Assembly (NCBI RefSeq): GCF_009857915.1
Contig: NZ_WWCM01000011.1
Coordinates: forward strand, 115,131-179,130
Length of the DNA stretch: 64,000 nt
Source of the DNA: Duganella qianjiadongensis
Lineage (GTDB): Bacteria > Pseudomonadota > Gammaproteobacteria > Burkholderiales > Burkholderiaceae_D
Reading direction: 5' to 3'
The position numbers were made by a program, and so were the translations under genes. Positions within the stretch are counted from its first letter, which is position 1, and each line of letters opens with the position of its first letter. Below the pieces are notes generated by a model. The model did no database searches, was not told the origin of the DNA, and saw only the letters and a list, made by a program, of their open reading frames with translations. Shown in pieces: positions 20,348-29,444 of this stretch.

Positions 20348-22678
20348 ATGGAACAAGATAACGCCCTGCGCACCATGCAGAAAACCAGTCTGGCCATGGG
20401 CCTCTCCACCGCCATGCTGTTGCCGCTGGCTGCCGTGGCACAGCCCGCCGATACCGACAAAACCGTCGACATGCGCGAAGTGCTGGTACTGGGCAAACGC
20501 CTCGACCCGAATCCTAACGCCGAAGCGGGCACGCCCTACAAGGCCAAGACTTCGGGCGACAGCCGCCACACCCGCCCGCTGGCAGAAACCCCGCAGACCA
20601 TTTCCGTGGTGACCAAGGCAGCCATCGATGATTCCGGCCTGACCGATCTGAAACAGATTCTGGCCGCCCAGCCCGGCATCACTCTCGGCACCGGCGAAAA
20701 CGGCAATGCTTTCGGCGACCGCTACATCATCCGCGGCCAGGAAGCCCGCAGCGACGTATTCGTCGACGGCCTGCGCGATCCCGGCATGAGCACGCGCGAA
20801 AGCTTCGCGGTGGAACAGATCGAAATCTCCAAAGGCCCGAATTCCAGCTTCGCCGGTCGCGGCACGGCTGGCGGCGCGGTCAACGCCATCACCAAGCAGG
20901 CCACGCTCGATCACGACTTCACCCGCTTCTCGGCGGGCGTGGGCAGCGATTCGCAACGCCGTATCACTTCGGACGTGAACCGCGGCTATGGCGAGAATTT
21001 CGCCGTGCGCGCCAACATCCTGTGGGGCGAAGAAGATGTGCCGGGCCGCGCGCCATCGAGCCGCAGCCGCAGTGGTCTGGCCCTGTCCGGCCTGTGGGAA
21101 GCCTCCGACAAATTCAGCCTGACCACCGACTACTACGGTCTGCGCACCAAGGACAACATGCCCGATCTGGGCGGCTATCTGGTCGGCACAGTGCCCAACC
21201 GCGTACCGGCCACCAATGTGCCGGTCTATGCCCAGACCAGCGATTTCCTCAAATCGGATGTCGACACCCTGACCGCCCGCATCAACTGGAAGATCGCCCC
21301 GGATCTGAAGCTGACCAGCCTGACCCGCTACGGCAAATCCAGCAATGCCTACGTCACCACAGGCGCCAATATCGGCACCCGCTACAACGGCATCAACGCC
21401 GTACCGTTCACCGTGGCCTCGCTCGATGCGGGCCATACGGGCTGGCAGGAAGTCGATTATTTCGCCCACCAGAGCAATCTGCGCTGGGACAAGGAACTGG
21501 CTGGCCTCAAGCACGAATTCATCTTCGGCGCCGAATACACCGACCACAAAGTCCTGTCCGGCACCTACCAGATCACCAACACTGGCGCCTACAACTGCCG
21601 CAACGCCGCCAATGGCGCCCCGGCGGTAGGTCCGCTCAACAGCTACTGCCTGAGCGACGCCTATGGCCAGAACTACGCCAATCTGAGCACGCTGGCCGGC
21701 CGCAGCGCCACCCGTCTGGGCTGGAATCAGGACTGGAAGGTCAAGACCGTGGCGCTGACGGCGATGGACACGGTCGACCTGACCGAGAAGCTGAGCGCCT
21801 TCGCCGGCATCCGCGCCGACTACTTCGACCTCGATCTGGTCCGCCGCAACAACACGACCGGTGTGATCACCGGCGACTACGCCTACAGCGACACGCTGGT
21901 CAACGGCCACTTCGGCCTGAGCTACAAGATCGCCAAGGATGCCATCATCTACGGCAGCGTGGCGAGTGCGCAGGATATCAACGGCGGCGAAGCCGATTCG
22001 GGCACCAGCAGCGGCTACGGCGGCGCAGTGCTGTACGACGGTAAGATCGCTGGCGCCAAGCCGGAAACCTCGATCAACTACGAACTGGGTACCAAGTGGG
22101 ACCTGTTCGATCACAAGCTGCTGGTCACGGCCGCCCTGTTCCAGACTACCAAGAAGGATGTGATGGAAGGCGCCAACTACGATACCGTCGGCACCTTCAA
22201 CACGGGCAAGAACCGGGTGCGCGGTCTGGAACTGGGCGTGGCCGGCAACTTTACCGAGCGCCTGTCGGGCCAGATCGGCGGCAGCATCATGCAGTCGGAA
22301 GTACTGGGTTCGGCCACAGCCAGCAACATCGGCAAGCCGCTGTCCAACTTCGCCAAGAAATCCTTCTCGGCCCAGCTGAAATTCCAGCATACCGACGCCT
22401 TCAGCTATGGCGCCGTGGCCCGCCACGAGAGCGACCGCTGCGGCGGCCAGCCTGATACGGCAGCCGGCTACACCAACGGCGTGTGCGCCCAGCCGGTACC
22501 GGCCTTCACCGTGTACGACATCTTTGGCGCCTACCGCTTCAGCCGCCGCTTCGACCTGCGCCTGAACGTACTCAATGTGGGCAACAAGGATTACTACACG
22601 GCCGTGTACCGCTCCGGCGCCTTCCTGTACAAGGGTGACGCCCGCGCCGTGCGCCTGACCGTCAACTACGAACTGTAA
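20348..22678 (+). CDS. TonB-dependent siderophore receptor, catecholate type
   Basis: An outer-membrane barrel that imports iron-siderophore complexes with TonB energy. A signal peptide runs to about LAAVAQPA, followed by a short region with VLVLGKRLD that may hold the TonB box. The plug domain has PLAETPQTISVVTKAAIDD, then the RGQEARSDVFVDGLRDPG and EISKGPNSSFAGRGTAGGAVN signatures of the Fiu/BfrD-like siderophore group. The barrel ends with an aromatic-type C-terminus (VRLTVNYEL). From the ATG at 20348 the product is 776 aa. An in-frame TTG at 20309 with AGAGA upstream would add 13 residues and is a real alternative. A sigma70 promoter with Fur-like repeats lies just upstream and a terminator follows. 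The next genes include a PiuC-like hydroxylase, which supports iron uptake. Confidence 0.93.
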   Translation: MEQDNALRTMQKTSLAMGLSTAMLLPLAAVAQPADTDKTVDMREVLVLGKRLDPNPNAEAGTPYKAKTSGDSRHTRPLAETPQTISVVTKAAIDDSGLTDLKQILAAQPGITLGTGENGNAFGDRYIIRGQEARSDVFVDGLRDPGMSTRESFAVEQIEISKGPNSSFAGRGTAGGAVNAITKQATLDHDFTRFSAGVGSDSQRRITSDVNRGYGENFAVRANILWGEEDVPGRAPSSRSRSGLALSGLWEASDKFSLTTDYYGLRTKDNMPDLGGYLVGTVPNRVPATNVPVYAQTSDFLKSDVDTLTARINWKIAPDLKLTSLTRYGKSSNAYVTTGANIGTRYNGINAVPFTVASLDAGHTGWQEVDYFAHQSNLRWDKELAGLKHEFIFGAEYTDHKVLSGTYQITNTGAYNCRNAANGAPAVGPLNSYCLSDAYGQNYANLSTLAGRSATRLGWNQDWKVKTVALTAMDTVDLTEKLSAFAGIRADYFDLDLVRRNNTTGVITGDYAYSDTLVNGHFGLSYKIAKDAIIYGSVASAQDINGGEADSGTSSGYGGAVLYDGKIAGAKPETSINYELGTKWDLFDHKLLVTAALFQTTKKDVMEGANYDTVGTFNTGKNRVRGLELGVAGNFTERLSGQIGGSIMQSEVLGSATASNIGKPLSNFAKKSFSAQLKFQHTDAFSYGAVARHESDRCGGQPDTAAGYTNGVCAQPVPAFTVYDIFGAYRFSRRFDLRLNVLNVGNKDYYTAVYRSGAFLYKGDARAVRLTVNYEL

Positions 22679-22708
22679 TCGAGGTCAAGTCACTGCACTG
22701 CTTTGCCC

Positions 22709-22737
22709 ATGCCGGATACCCCATCCGGCATTTTTTT
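22709..22737 (+). terminator. rho-independent terminator after the siderophore receptor
   Basis: ATGCCGGAT (22709-22717) and ATCCGGCAT (22723-22731) form a perfect 9-bp stem with a five-base loop, followed by a run of seven T residues. It lies 31 bases after the receptor stop and 54 bases before the next gene, so the hydroxy-acid dehydrogenase operon probably has its own promoter or depends on read-through. Confidence 0.9.
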
Positions 22738-22790
22738 ATGACTGGCAGGCCGGGGCCAGCAGCTTTTCCGTCCAAACCGACGTAAGATGA

Positions 22791-23966
22791 ATGTCTCCCC
22801 AGCCCGCCCTACTGCGCTCCGTATCAGCCATGCCCGCCCCCACGCCACTGCCTGCACTGAATCACATCCCGCCGGAAATCCGCTGCGCGCTCGACTACGA
22901 AACGCAGGCGCCGCGCTTTATTGCCGCTCCCACGCTGGCCTATATCGAAGGTGGCAGCGGCCATGACCGCAGCGTCGTTGCCAACCGCGCCGCCTATGCA
23001 CGCTGGGCTATCACGCCGCGCCTGCTGCGCGATGTCAGCGCCGGTAATACTGGCGTCACGCTGGCCGGCATGAACATGGCTCACCCGCTGATGCTGGGGC
23101 CGGTGGCCTTCCATAATCTGGTGCACCCGGGCGGCGAGCGCGAAACCGTGCGTGCCGCCGCCGCCATGGACTGCCCTGTGATCGCCAGCACGCAATCGTC
23201 CTGCACGCTGGAGCAGCTGGCCCAGAGCGCCGGGCCGCAACGCTGGTTCCAGATGTATCTGCAACCGCAGCGGGCCGACACGCTGGACCTGCTGCGCCGC
23301 GCCGAAGCGGCAGGCTACGGCGCCATCGTACTGACGCTCGATGCACCGATACAGGTGGCCAGCCTGCGTACGCTGGCGGCGCAGTTCCAGTTGCCGCCAC
23401 AATGTGTGCCGGTCAATCTGGCCGGCTACACAGCGGCACAGGAACCCGCCGTGGCAGCCGGGGCCAGCCGCATCCTGCAAGGCCTGATGGCCGCCGCCCC
23501 CAGCTGGGACGAGCTGCGCTGGCTGGTCGGCCAGACCCGCTTGCCCGTTTGGGCCAAGGGCGTGATGCATGCCGACGATGCGCTGGCGCTGCGCGCTGCC
23601 GGCGTGGCCGGCATCATCGTGTCCAATCACGGCGGCCGCAGCCTCGATGGCGCACCCGCCACGCTGGATGTGCTGCCCGCCATCCGTGCCGCACTGGGCA
23701 CCGATATGCCTATCGTGTTCGACGGCGGCATACGTTCCGGCTCCGACGTATTCAAAGCGCTGGCACTGGGCGCCGACGCCGTCGCCATCGGCCGCCTGCA
23801 GCTCTACGCGCTGGCCGTGGCCGGCGCACTGGGCGTGGCGCACATGCTCAAGCTGCTGCGCGAAGAACTGGAAATCTGCATGGCCCTCGCAGGCTGCGCC
23901 AGTATCGAAGATATCCGGGCTACGGCCCTGTTCCATCAGCGAGACCATCATGTTAATCACGATTGA
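22791..23966 (+). CDS. FMN-dependent alpha-hydroxy-acid dehydrogenase/oxidase
   Basis: This 391-aa protein belongs to the family of lactate dehydrogenase LldD, glycolate oxidase and mandelate dehydrogenase, which oxidise alpha-hydroxy acids with FMN. Seen: the N-terminal YIEGGSGHD (catalytic Tyr region, residue 51), the FMN-binding Lys in WAKGV (K256), and [10 protein letters not shown] at 278-287 with the catalytic His280 and Arg283. [25 protein letters not shown] follows in the phosphate-binding site (given in short form). The usual Gln after HGGR is Ser here, and the loop after LTLDAP diverges, so the substrate may not be lactate. Its 3' end overlaps the PiuC-like gene by 17 bases, so the two are coupled. 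The context suggests iron-siderophore metabolism. Substrate unknown. Confidence 0.85.
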   Translation: MSPQPALLRSVSAMPAPTPLPALNHIPPEIRCALDYETQAPRFIAAPTLAYIEGGSGHDRSVVANRAAYARWAITPRLLRDVSAGNTGVTLAGMNMAHPLMLGPVAFHNLVHPGGERETVRAAAAMDCPVIASTQSSCTLEQLAQSAGPQRWFQMYLQPQRADTLDLLRRAEAAGYGAIVLTLDAPIQVASLRTLAAQFQLPPQCVPVNLAGYTAAQEPAVAAGASRILQGLMAAAPSWDELRWLVGQTRLPVWAKGVMHADDALALRAAGVAGIIVSNHGGRSLDGAPATLDVLPAIRAALGTDMPIVFDGGIRSGSDVFKALALGADAVAIGRLQLYALAVAGALGVAHMLKLLREELEICMALAGCASIEDIRATALFHQRDHHVNHD

Positions 23967-24633
23967 AAATGTCCTCAGCAAAGACGAAGTACGGCAGTTC
24001 CGCGGCTGGCTGGCGCAGGCAGGCTGGCAGGATGGCGCCCTCACCGGCGGCACGCTGGCGCGCCACGTCAAGCAGAATTTACAACTGCCCGACAATGCCG
24101 AACCGGCCCTCAGTCTGGGTCAGCATATCCTGCGCGCCCTGGCCAGCCAGCCGCTGTTCGTCTCGGCGGCCCTACCACGCAAGATATTCCCGCCCAAGTT
24201 CAACTGCTACCAGAACGGCGGCACCTACGGCACCCATGTCGATAGCGCCGTGATGCAGTTGCCCGGCAATCAGGGCAGCGTACGCAGCGACCTGTCGGCC
24301 ACGCTATTCCTGTCCGAGCCGGACGAATACGAGGGCGGCGTGCTGGAAGTTGAAAGCGAGTTCGGTGTACAGTCGGTTAAACTGGCCGCGGGCGACATGG
24401 TGCTCTACCCGTCATCCAGCCTGCACCGCGTGACGGCGGTAACGGCGGGCGCCCGCCTGGCCTCGTTCTTCTGGATCGAAAGCATGGTGGCCGATGAGGG
24501 CGAACGCAGCCTGCTGTTCGATCTGGACCGCACCGTGCAGAATCTGGCACACGAGCTGCCAGCCGACCATCATGAACTGGTCAGGCTGACGGGCATCTAT
24601 CATAATCTGCTGCGGCGCTGGGCTCAGACCTGA
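23950..24633 (+). CDS. PKHD-type Fe(II)/2-oxoglutarate-dependent hydroxylase (PiuC/YbiX)
   Basis: The 227-aa product has the length of E. coli YbiX and Pseudomonas PiuC, which are encoded beside the siderophore receptors Fiu and PiuA. The iron ligands are visible: H96 and D98 in THVDSAVM and H159 in [10 protein letters not shown], with R169 for 2-oxoglutarate in [19 protein letters not shown] and [16 protein letters not shown] are family signatures. The substrate in vivo is not established for the family; a role in iron-siderophore handling or regulation is assumed. I chose the ATG at 23950, inside the end of the hydroxy-acid dehydrogenase gene; the frame stays open upstream but overlaps that gene in full. 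Confidence 0.93.
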   Translation: MLITIENVLSKDEVRQFRGWLAQAGWQDGALTGGTLARHVKQNLQLPDNAEPALSLGQHILRALASQPLFVSAALPRKIFPPKFNCYQNGGTYGTHVDSAVMQLPGNQGSVRSDLSATLFLSEPDEYEGGVLEVESEFGVQSVKLAAGDMVLYPSSSLHRVTAVTAGARLASFFWIESMVADEGERSLLFDLDRTVQNLAHELPADHHELVRLTGIYHNLLRRWAQT

Positions 24634-24659
24634 GGCGCCCAATTTTGAAAGGAATCATC

Positions 24660-24932
24660 ATGCAACGCTCTTACTCCCGCTTGCTACTGCCGCTGCTGCT
24701 GGCCGTGTATGCCGGCGCGGCCAGCGCCCACGGCAATGTGGTGTGCACCAAAGCACCCAAATCGGAATGGAAATCGCACGAAGAACTGCAGAAGAAACTG
24801 GTGGCCGAAGGCTGGGTGATACGCCGTATGGAGGCCACCAACTCCTGCTATGAGGTGTATGCCAAAGACCCGAAAGGCAATCGGGTAGAAGCCTTCTTCG
24901 ACCCTGTCACGTTTGCCCGTGTCGAAGAATAA
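24660..24932 (+). CDS. small secreted PepSY-domain protein
   Basis: A 90-aa protein with a signal peptide ending ...AGAASAHG (about residue 23), so it is probably periplasmic. The rest, with two Cys (in VVCTKAP and TNSCYEVYA) and WVIRRMEATNSCYEVYAKD plus RVEAFFDP, fits one PepSY domain. An AAAGGA site seven bases upstream supports the ATG at 24660. An in-frame TTG at 24645 would place the signal five residues further in. It overlaps the next gene, a b561-type cytochrome, by 14-20 bases. PepSY proteins next to cytochrome b561 are common in haem or metal redox contexts. Function unknown. Confidence 0.85.
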   Translation: MQRSYSRLLLPLLLAVYAGAASAHGNVVCTKAPKSEWKSHEELQKKLVAEGWVIRRMEATNSCYEVYAKDPKGNRVEAFFDPVTFARVEE

Positions 24933-25458
24933 GCCACTGGCGATCTGGGATCTGCCGCTACGGCTGCTGCACTGGTCGCTCGTGCTGTGCGTGGCTGCCG
25001 CATGGCTGACCCGCAGCGACACAGGGCCGCAGCATCAGTACTGGGGCTATGGCGCCGCCGCTGTGGTGGCCTGCCGCTTCCTGTGGGGCTACGCGGGCAA
25101 CTACTACGCGCGCTTCAGCCAGTTCGTGCGCAACGCCAGCGACACCCTGCACTACCTGCGGCTGGTGCTGCGCGGCGCTGCACCACGCTACCTCGGCCAC
25201 AATCCGCTGGGCGGCTGGATGGTGCTGGCCCTGCTGCTGTGCGTAACCTTGCTGGGCATTAGCGGCTGGGCACTGAATACCGATCTGCTGTGGGGTTATG
25301 CCTGGCCGGTGCGCGTGCATCAGGCGCTGGGCTGGACTTTGCTAGGGCTGATCGCTCTGCATCTGGGCGGTGTGCTGTTTACCAGCTGGCAGCACCGCGA
25401 GAATCTGCTTGCCGCCATGCTGAGTGGGCGCAAGGACGAGGGCGACCACAGCGCCTGA
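24919..25458 (+). CDS. cytochrome b561-family membrane protein
   Basis: The 179-aa protein has four membrane helices with the haem-ligating His residues expected for the bacterial b561 / Ni-hydrogenase cytochrome b fold. These include WDLPLRLLHWSLVLCVAAAW, then RVHQALGWTLLGLIALHLGG with two His. Such proteins move electrons across or within the inner membrane between quinols and a periplasmic partner. It has no good ribosome-binding site: the start is a GTG at 24919, or the TTG at 24913, inside the end of the PepSY gene, so it is translationally coupled to it. Redox partner unknown. Confidence 0.88.
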   Translation: MSKNKPLAIWDLPLRLLHWSLVLCVAAAWLTRSDTGPQHQYWGYGAAAVVACRFLWGYAGNYYARFSQFVRNASDTLHYLRLVLRGAAPRYLGHNPLGGWMVLALLLCVTLLGISGWALNTDLLWGYAWPVRVHQALGWTLLGLIALHLGGVLFTSWQHRENLLAAMLSGRKDEGDHSA

Positions 25459-25468
25459 AGCTACCGAA

Positions 25469-26077
25469 CTAGCTGCCGCCCGTGCGGGAGCGCTGCGGCA
25501 GCGGCGTATTCGGCTTCCATGCAGCCGACAGCGCCTGTCCTTCCTCCAGCTGCTCGGCCGTCATGTTCCTGACCACGGCGGAGCGCTGTTCGGCGGCATT
25601 GGCCGAACCATAGGATGCCGCCAGATTCCACAGCATGTAGGCGATCACATTATCCTGCGGCAGTCCGGCCGTGTGATAGCGGTACATCAGGCCCAGCGCC
25701 TGCAGCGCTTCCGCGTGGCCCTGCTCGGCCGCCTTGCGGAACCATGCCACGGCCTGCTTGTGGTCCTGTATCACGGCATTCCCCGTGTAGTACATGGCGC
25801 CCACTACATATTGCGCATCGGCCTTGCCCTGCAGCGCGGCTTTGCGGTGCCATTCGAGCGCCTGCTTGTAATCCTGTGTGACGCCGCGGCCCATGTAATA
25901 CATCAGGCCCAGCAGATGCTGCGCATCGGCATTGCCGGCCTTGGCCAGCGGCGTAACTTCTTTCAGCGCCACGGCATAGTTTTTAGCGTTATAGGCGGTG
26001 GCGCCTTCTGCAAAGCCGGCTTGCGCCAGCTGCGGCAGGCTGAGCGCGAAGCCTAGAGCCAGTATGATTTTTTTCAT
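25469..26077 (-). CDS. secreted Sel1-repeat protein
   Basis: The 202-aa product has a cleavable signal peptide (LGFALSLPQLAQA) and three to four Sel1/TPR-like repeats of about 36 residues. Examples are GNADAQHLLGLMYYMGRG, GKADAQYVVGAMYYTGN and GHAEALQALGLMYRYH. Such solenoids bind other proteins in the periplasm. The gene converges with the cytochrome b561 gene, with ten bases between the stops. It follows a GIN-domain gene on the same strand by 20 bases and may share its transcript. Function not known. Confidence 0.88.
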   Translation of the reverse strand: MKKIILALGFALSLPQLAQAGFAEGATAYNAKNYAVALKEVTPLAKAGNADAQHLLGLMYYMGRGVTQDYKQALEWHRKAALQGKADAQYVVGAMYYTGNAVIQDHKQAVAWFRKAAEQGHAEALQALGLMYRYHTAGLPQDNVIAYMLWNLAASYGSANAAEQRSAVVRNMTAEQLEEGQALSAAWKPNTPLPQRSRTGGS

Positions 26078-26097
26078 ATCCCCGGTGGTCCTGTCGA

Positions 26098-26865
26098 TTA
26101 CTTCCAGCTGACTTTGCCCAAACCATCCACACTCACGTTGCGGTTCAGCGGCTTGCCGTACACCGTGACCGAACCCAGCCCGCTCAGGCTCAGGGTGGCG
26201 TTGTTACGCGCATTCACGGTGGCATTGCCCAGACCACTGAGGTCGACATTCACATTCTCCGCCTGCAGCTGCTGCGCATTCAGTCCGCCCAGCCCGCCCA
26301 GTGATGCCTTGAGCATCTTGCTGCGGCCGCCCAGCGTAATGTAGCCGGCACCACGCAGATCGAGATCAACATTCTCGTTCTCGCTCACCCACAGGTTCAT
26401 GCTGCCCACGCCGCCCAGATCGGCCTTCAGATTCTTATAGTCGCAATTGACCTTCATGCTGCCTGCGCCGTCGAGCGTCAGTTCCAGTTCGTCGCCGCTA
26501 AAGCCGCTGATATCGGTGGTGCCTACGCCTTCGGATACTACTTCGCGCAGCATCGGCAGGGTCAGCTCGGCGCGCACCATATTGCGCCCTAACTTGATGC
26601 CGCGTCCTTCCGTTTCCAGATGCAGCGTATCGCCGGTAGTAGAAGACATGGTTTTATCGAGATAGCGTTTTTCGCCGATGATCACCAGCCCCGGCGCAGA
26701 ACCCTGCCGCACCTTGAGGTCGATCACGCCATCGAGCTTGACGCGCACCACGCGCGCATCGATCGCCACCATGCGCTTCTCAACCGGCTCGTCGGCAGCA
26801 AAGGCCGAATTCCACAGCAGGCTACAGGTGGCCAGCAGCAGGCCGAACTGGAAAAACTTATTCAT
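26098..26865 (-). CDS. GIN-domain (DUF2807) secreted protein
   Basis: A 255-aa exported protein (signal FGLLLATCSLLWNSAFAAD). The repeating pattern of short strands, such as LELTLDGAGSMKVNCDYKN, VDLDLRGAGYITLGGRS and VNVDLSGLGNATVNARNN, is the beta-helix of the GIN domain (putative auto-transporter adhesin head, DUF2807). These proteins are thought to sit in the envelope or on the surface; their role is unknown. I chose the ATG at 26865 (MNKFFQFGLLL), preceded by a GAGGATATCG stretch. Confidence 0.88.
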   Translation of the reverse strand: MNKFFQFGLLLATCSLLWNSAFAADEPVEKRMVAIDARVVRVKLDGVIDLKVRQGSAPGLVIIGEKRYLDKTMSSTTGDTLHLETEGRGIKLGRNMVRAELTLPMLREVVSEGVGTTDISGFSGDELELTLDGAGSMKVNCDYKNLKADLGGVGSMNLWVSENENVDLDLRGAGYITLGGRSKMLKASLGGLGGLNAQQLQAENVNVDLSGLGNATVNARNNATLSLSGLGSVTVYGKPLNRNVSVDGLGKVSWK

Positions 26866-26944
26866 AACGATATCCTCATTGGTGTATCCCTGGCGGCGTC
26901 GCACAATTCTAGCAGCCCTGCCGGATCAGGCGGGCTTCAGGCAA

Positions 26945-27124
26945 TCAGGCGTTGGCGCTCAGGCGGTGGCCTTTGACGACTACTACCTGCATGCTGGCCT
27001 GGCTGACCTGTGCGACCGGCTCCAGTGCAGCGGCTTTCTGGGCAGCGCTGCTGGTGTAGGCGAAGGTACCCAGTACCATGGTGGCGGCGAGGAAGATGGC
27101 TTCCATGTTTTTTGCGATGTTCAT
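26945..27124 (-). CDS. small exported protein, hypothetical
   Basis: A 59-aa product starting MNIAKNMEAIFLAATMVLG, with a strong AAGGAGAG ribosome-binding site seven bases before the ATG at 27124. The N-terminal half is a hydrophobic signal or anchor; the rest (AALEPVAQVSQASMQVVVVKGHRLSANA in the longer frame, ending VVKGHRLSANA) is polar. No recognised family. It stands alone between the GIN-domain gene and the histidine kinase gene. I accept it because of the good ribosome-binding site and the signal-like start. Confidence 0.65.
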   Translation of the reverse strand: MNIAKNMEAIFLAATMVLGTFAYTSSAAQKAAALEPVAQVSQASMQVVVVKGHRLSANA

Positions 27125-27292
27125 TTTGCTCTCCTTGAAAACGTTGCGGTATGTGAGCACTATAGCCATAGGCCTCGCAAGCGTCGCGCGGATTGCGACG
27201 AAACGCAAAAAACGGGGGCTGGACGACATTTAGGCGCGACTGGAGGGCGGTTAGCGGGCCTGGGCGGATATTCCGGCTTTGCTACCCGCCGG

Positions 27293-28744
27293 TCAGGCCG
27301 GCAGGCGGATCACCGCCTGCAAGCCGCCCTGCGGATGGTTGGACAGATGCAGCTGGCCGCTATGCGCTTCGATTACACTGCGGGCGATGCCCAGCCCCAG
27401 TCCCAGACCGCCGTCATTCTGCTCGCGCCCGTGCGCCAGCCGCACATAGGGATCGAACAGGCTGGCCAGCGCATCTTCCGGCACGCCGGGGCCGTGGTCG
27501 CGCACGGCGATAGCCACCATGGCGTCCTCGCGGGTGACGCCGATCTCGGCCCGCTTGCCGTAATACAGCGCATTATCAAGCAGGTTGCCGATGGCCCGCT
27601 TGAGCGCCAGCGGCTTGGCGCGCACGCTGATGCCGCTATCCTGATAGGCTACTTCATGGCCGGCCAGCCTTGCGCTACGCACCAGCCGGCCCAGCATGGC
27701 GTCTAGCTTCACTTCCGTAGGGTTCTCGTGGATGTCGCTATCCTTCACACATTGCAGCGCCCCTTTGACCATCATGTCCAGCTCGTCGAGATCTTCCTCG
27801 AACTCGTTGCGCAGGGCTTCGTCATCGAGCAGTTCGGAACGCAGCTTCAGGCGAGTGATCGGCGTGCGCAGATCATGGGAAATCGAAATAAACAGCCGCT
27901 CGCGATCCTCGATATAACGCTGGATACGCTCGCGCATGGCGCTGAAAGCCCGCGCGGTGTTAATGAATTCGCGGCTGCCCGTTTCCGGCAGGGGCAGCGG
28001 TTTGTCCTCCTGCCCCTGGCCGAAAGCCGCCGCCGCATCCGACAGCGCCGCCAGCGGGCGGGTAATCGAGCGCACCACCAGCAAACACAGTAGCAGCACG
28101 GCCGCCAGCGACAGCCCTTGCAGCGCCAGCCTGTCCCAGGCCAGCGGATCGTTGCTGCTCAAAAAATACGGGTTAGGCATCAGCGCCGCCATGTACAGCC
28201 AGTTACCCGGCTCGATCTCCGTCTGGATCACCAGTATCGGTGCGGGATCGGGCTTGAGCAGCAGGATGTGCTGCACCCATGCATCCGGCAGGTCGTTCAG
28301 GCGCGCCCCGTCCTCCGACACCACCAGCTGGTCCGGCCAGGCAAACGCCAGATGCGAAGGCGGCGAATGGGGCAGATCGCTTTTCAGCGTGGCCGCCACG
28401 CTGCGCAGGGCACTCTCGGCCAGCGGAGTGGCATCGATGCTGTGCACCGGCACATAGGCGTGGTTGAAATTGACGAAGAAGCGCGTGCCGCCCATCTCGC
28501 GCAGCTGCTGCATCAGCAACTGGCGATAGTTGGCCGGCAGGCTGCGGAAAAAACGGATGGCGCCGGACGCACCATGCGCGACGTACTGCGAGGCAGACTG
28601 CACTTCCACCTGCGCCTTGGCACGCAACTGGCTGGCCCAGATATAGCTGGCCACCAGCTGCGTCACCAGCAGCCCTGCCACCATCACCAGACTCAGACGC
28701 CCCAGCAGCGAGGCAGGCCACAGCCTGCGCCACGCACTAGGCAT
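27293..28744 (-). CDS. sensor histidine kinase, EnvZ-like
   Basis: A 483-aa inner-membrane kinase. TM1 is about residues 17-36 and TM2 about 205-226, with a periplasmic domain of about 150 residues between them. HAMP follows (RSITRPLAALSDAAAAFG), then the H-box SISHDLRTPITRLKLRSELL with the phosphorylated His at about 290. The N-box NLLDNALYYG and the G-boxes DHGPGVPEDAL and GLGLGLGIARSV complete the ATPase domain. I chose the ATG at 28744, which overlaps the response-regulator stop by eight bases; an upstream in-frame ATG at 28783 is possible. It is the third gene of the binding protein-regulator-kinase unit. It most resembles kinases that sense sugars (GtrS group) in context, but the ligand is not known. 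Confidence 0.93.
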   Translation of the reverse strand: MPSAWRRLWPASLLGRLSLVMVAGLLVTQLVASYIWASQLRAKAQVEVQSASQYVAHGASGAIRFFRSLPANYRQLLMQQLREMGGTRFFVNFNHAYVPVHSIDATPLAESALRSVAATLKSDLPHSPPSHLAFAWPDQLVVSEDGARLNDLPDAWVQHILLLKPDPAPILVIQTEIEPGNWLYMAALMPNPYFLSSNDPLAWDRLALQGLSLAAVLLLCLLVVRSITRPLAALSDAAAAFGQGQEDKPLPLPETGSREFINTARAFSAMRERIQRYIEDRERLFISISHDLRTPITRLKLRSELLDDEALRNEFEEDLDELDMMVKGALQCVKDSDIHENPTEVKLDAMLGRLVRSARLAGHEVAYQDSGISVRAKPLALKRAIGNLLDNALYYGKRAEIGVTREDAMVAIAVRDHGPGVPEDALASLFDPYVRLAHGREQNDGGLGLGLGIARSVIEAHSGQLHLSNHPQGGLQAVIRLPA

Positions 28745-29444
28745 GGGCCACCGCCACATCGGCCGAGAAGACATAACCGGCACCGCGCACGGTCTTGATC
28801 AGGGCCGGCTGCTTGCCATCGTCATTCAGCCGCAGGCGCAGACGGCTGATCTGCACATCGAGCGAACGGTCCAGCGGGCCGGCATCGCGCCCGCGCGTCT
28901 CTTCGCACAGCACGCTGCGGTCCAGCACCACGCCCGGATGCTCGACAAAGTATTTGAGCAGCTGGAAGTCCAGTCCCGTCAGCACCACCAGCTGGCCGTC
29001 CTGCGCAGTCACCTTGCGCTCCATCAGGTCCAGCGTAAAGCCGACGAAGCGGTAGTAGCGTACGGCAGGCGGCTCCTGCGCCGTGCGCCGCAGGATGGCC
29101 TTGATGCGGGCCAGCAGTTCGCGCGGGCTGTAGGGCTTGGCGATATAGTCGTCCGCGCCCAGCTCCAGCCCGACGATGCGGTCGGTTTCGTCCGAGCTGG
29201 CGGTGAGCATGATGATGGGCACGTTCGAACGCTGGCGCACCTGCTTGCACAGCGCGAAGCCGTCGGTATCGGGCAGCATCACATCCAGTATCACCAGCGA
29301 GAGCTGGTCCACATGCTGCTGCAGTTCGGCCAGAAAGCTCTCGCCGTTATGCGACAGGATCACTTCATACTGGTTCTTTTCCAGATAGGCCTTGAGCAGA
29401 ACCCGGGTCTTCTGGTCATCGTCTACGATCAGGATTTTGCGCAC
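28737..29444 (-). CDS. OmpR-family response regulator
   Basis: A 235-aa two-domain regulator. The receiver has the acidic pair D8-D9, the phosphorylation site D54 in LVILDVMLPDTDGFA, and the Lys in DDYIAKPYSPREL. The C-terminal winged helix runs from about residue 135 with LTGLDFQLLKYFVEHPGVVL and ends with LIKTVRGAGYVFSADV. It is related to GltR-type regulators of glucose transport in Pseudomonas, judged from sequence memory. Its start lies inside the 3' end of the binding-protein gene (29-base overlap) and its stop overlaps the kinase start. The three products must therefore be made together. Confidence 0.94.
   Translation of the reverse strand: MRKILIVDDDQKTRVLLKAYLEKNQYEVILSHNGESFLAELQQHVDQLSLVILDVMLPDTDGFALCKQVRQRSNVPIIMLTASSDETDRIVGLELGADDYIAKPYSPRELLARIKAILRRTAQEPPAVRYYRFVGFTLDLMERKVTAQDGQLVVLTGLDFQLLKYFVEHPGVVLDRSVLCEETRGRDAGPLDRSLDVQISRLRLRLNDDGKQPALIKTVRGAGYVFSADVAVAHA

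Noticed and set aside
20294..22426. A 710-codon open frame on the minus strand opposite the siderophore receptor.
   Set aside because: The plus-strand frame has a signal peptide, TonB-receptor motifs, promoter and terminator; the other is a shadow.
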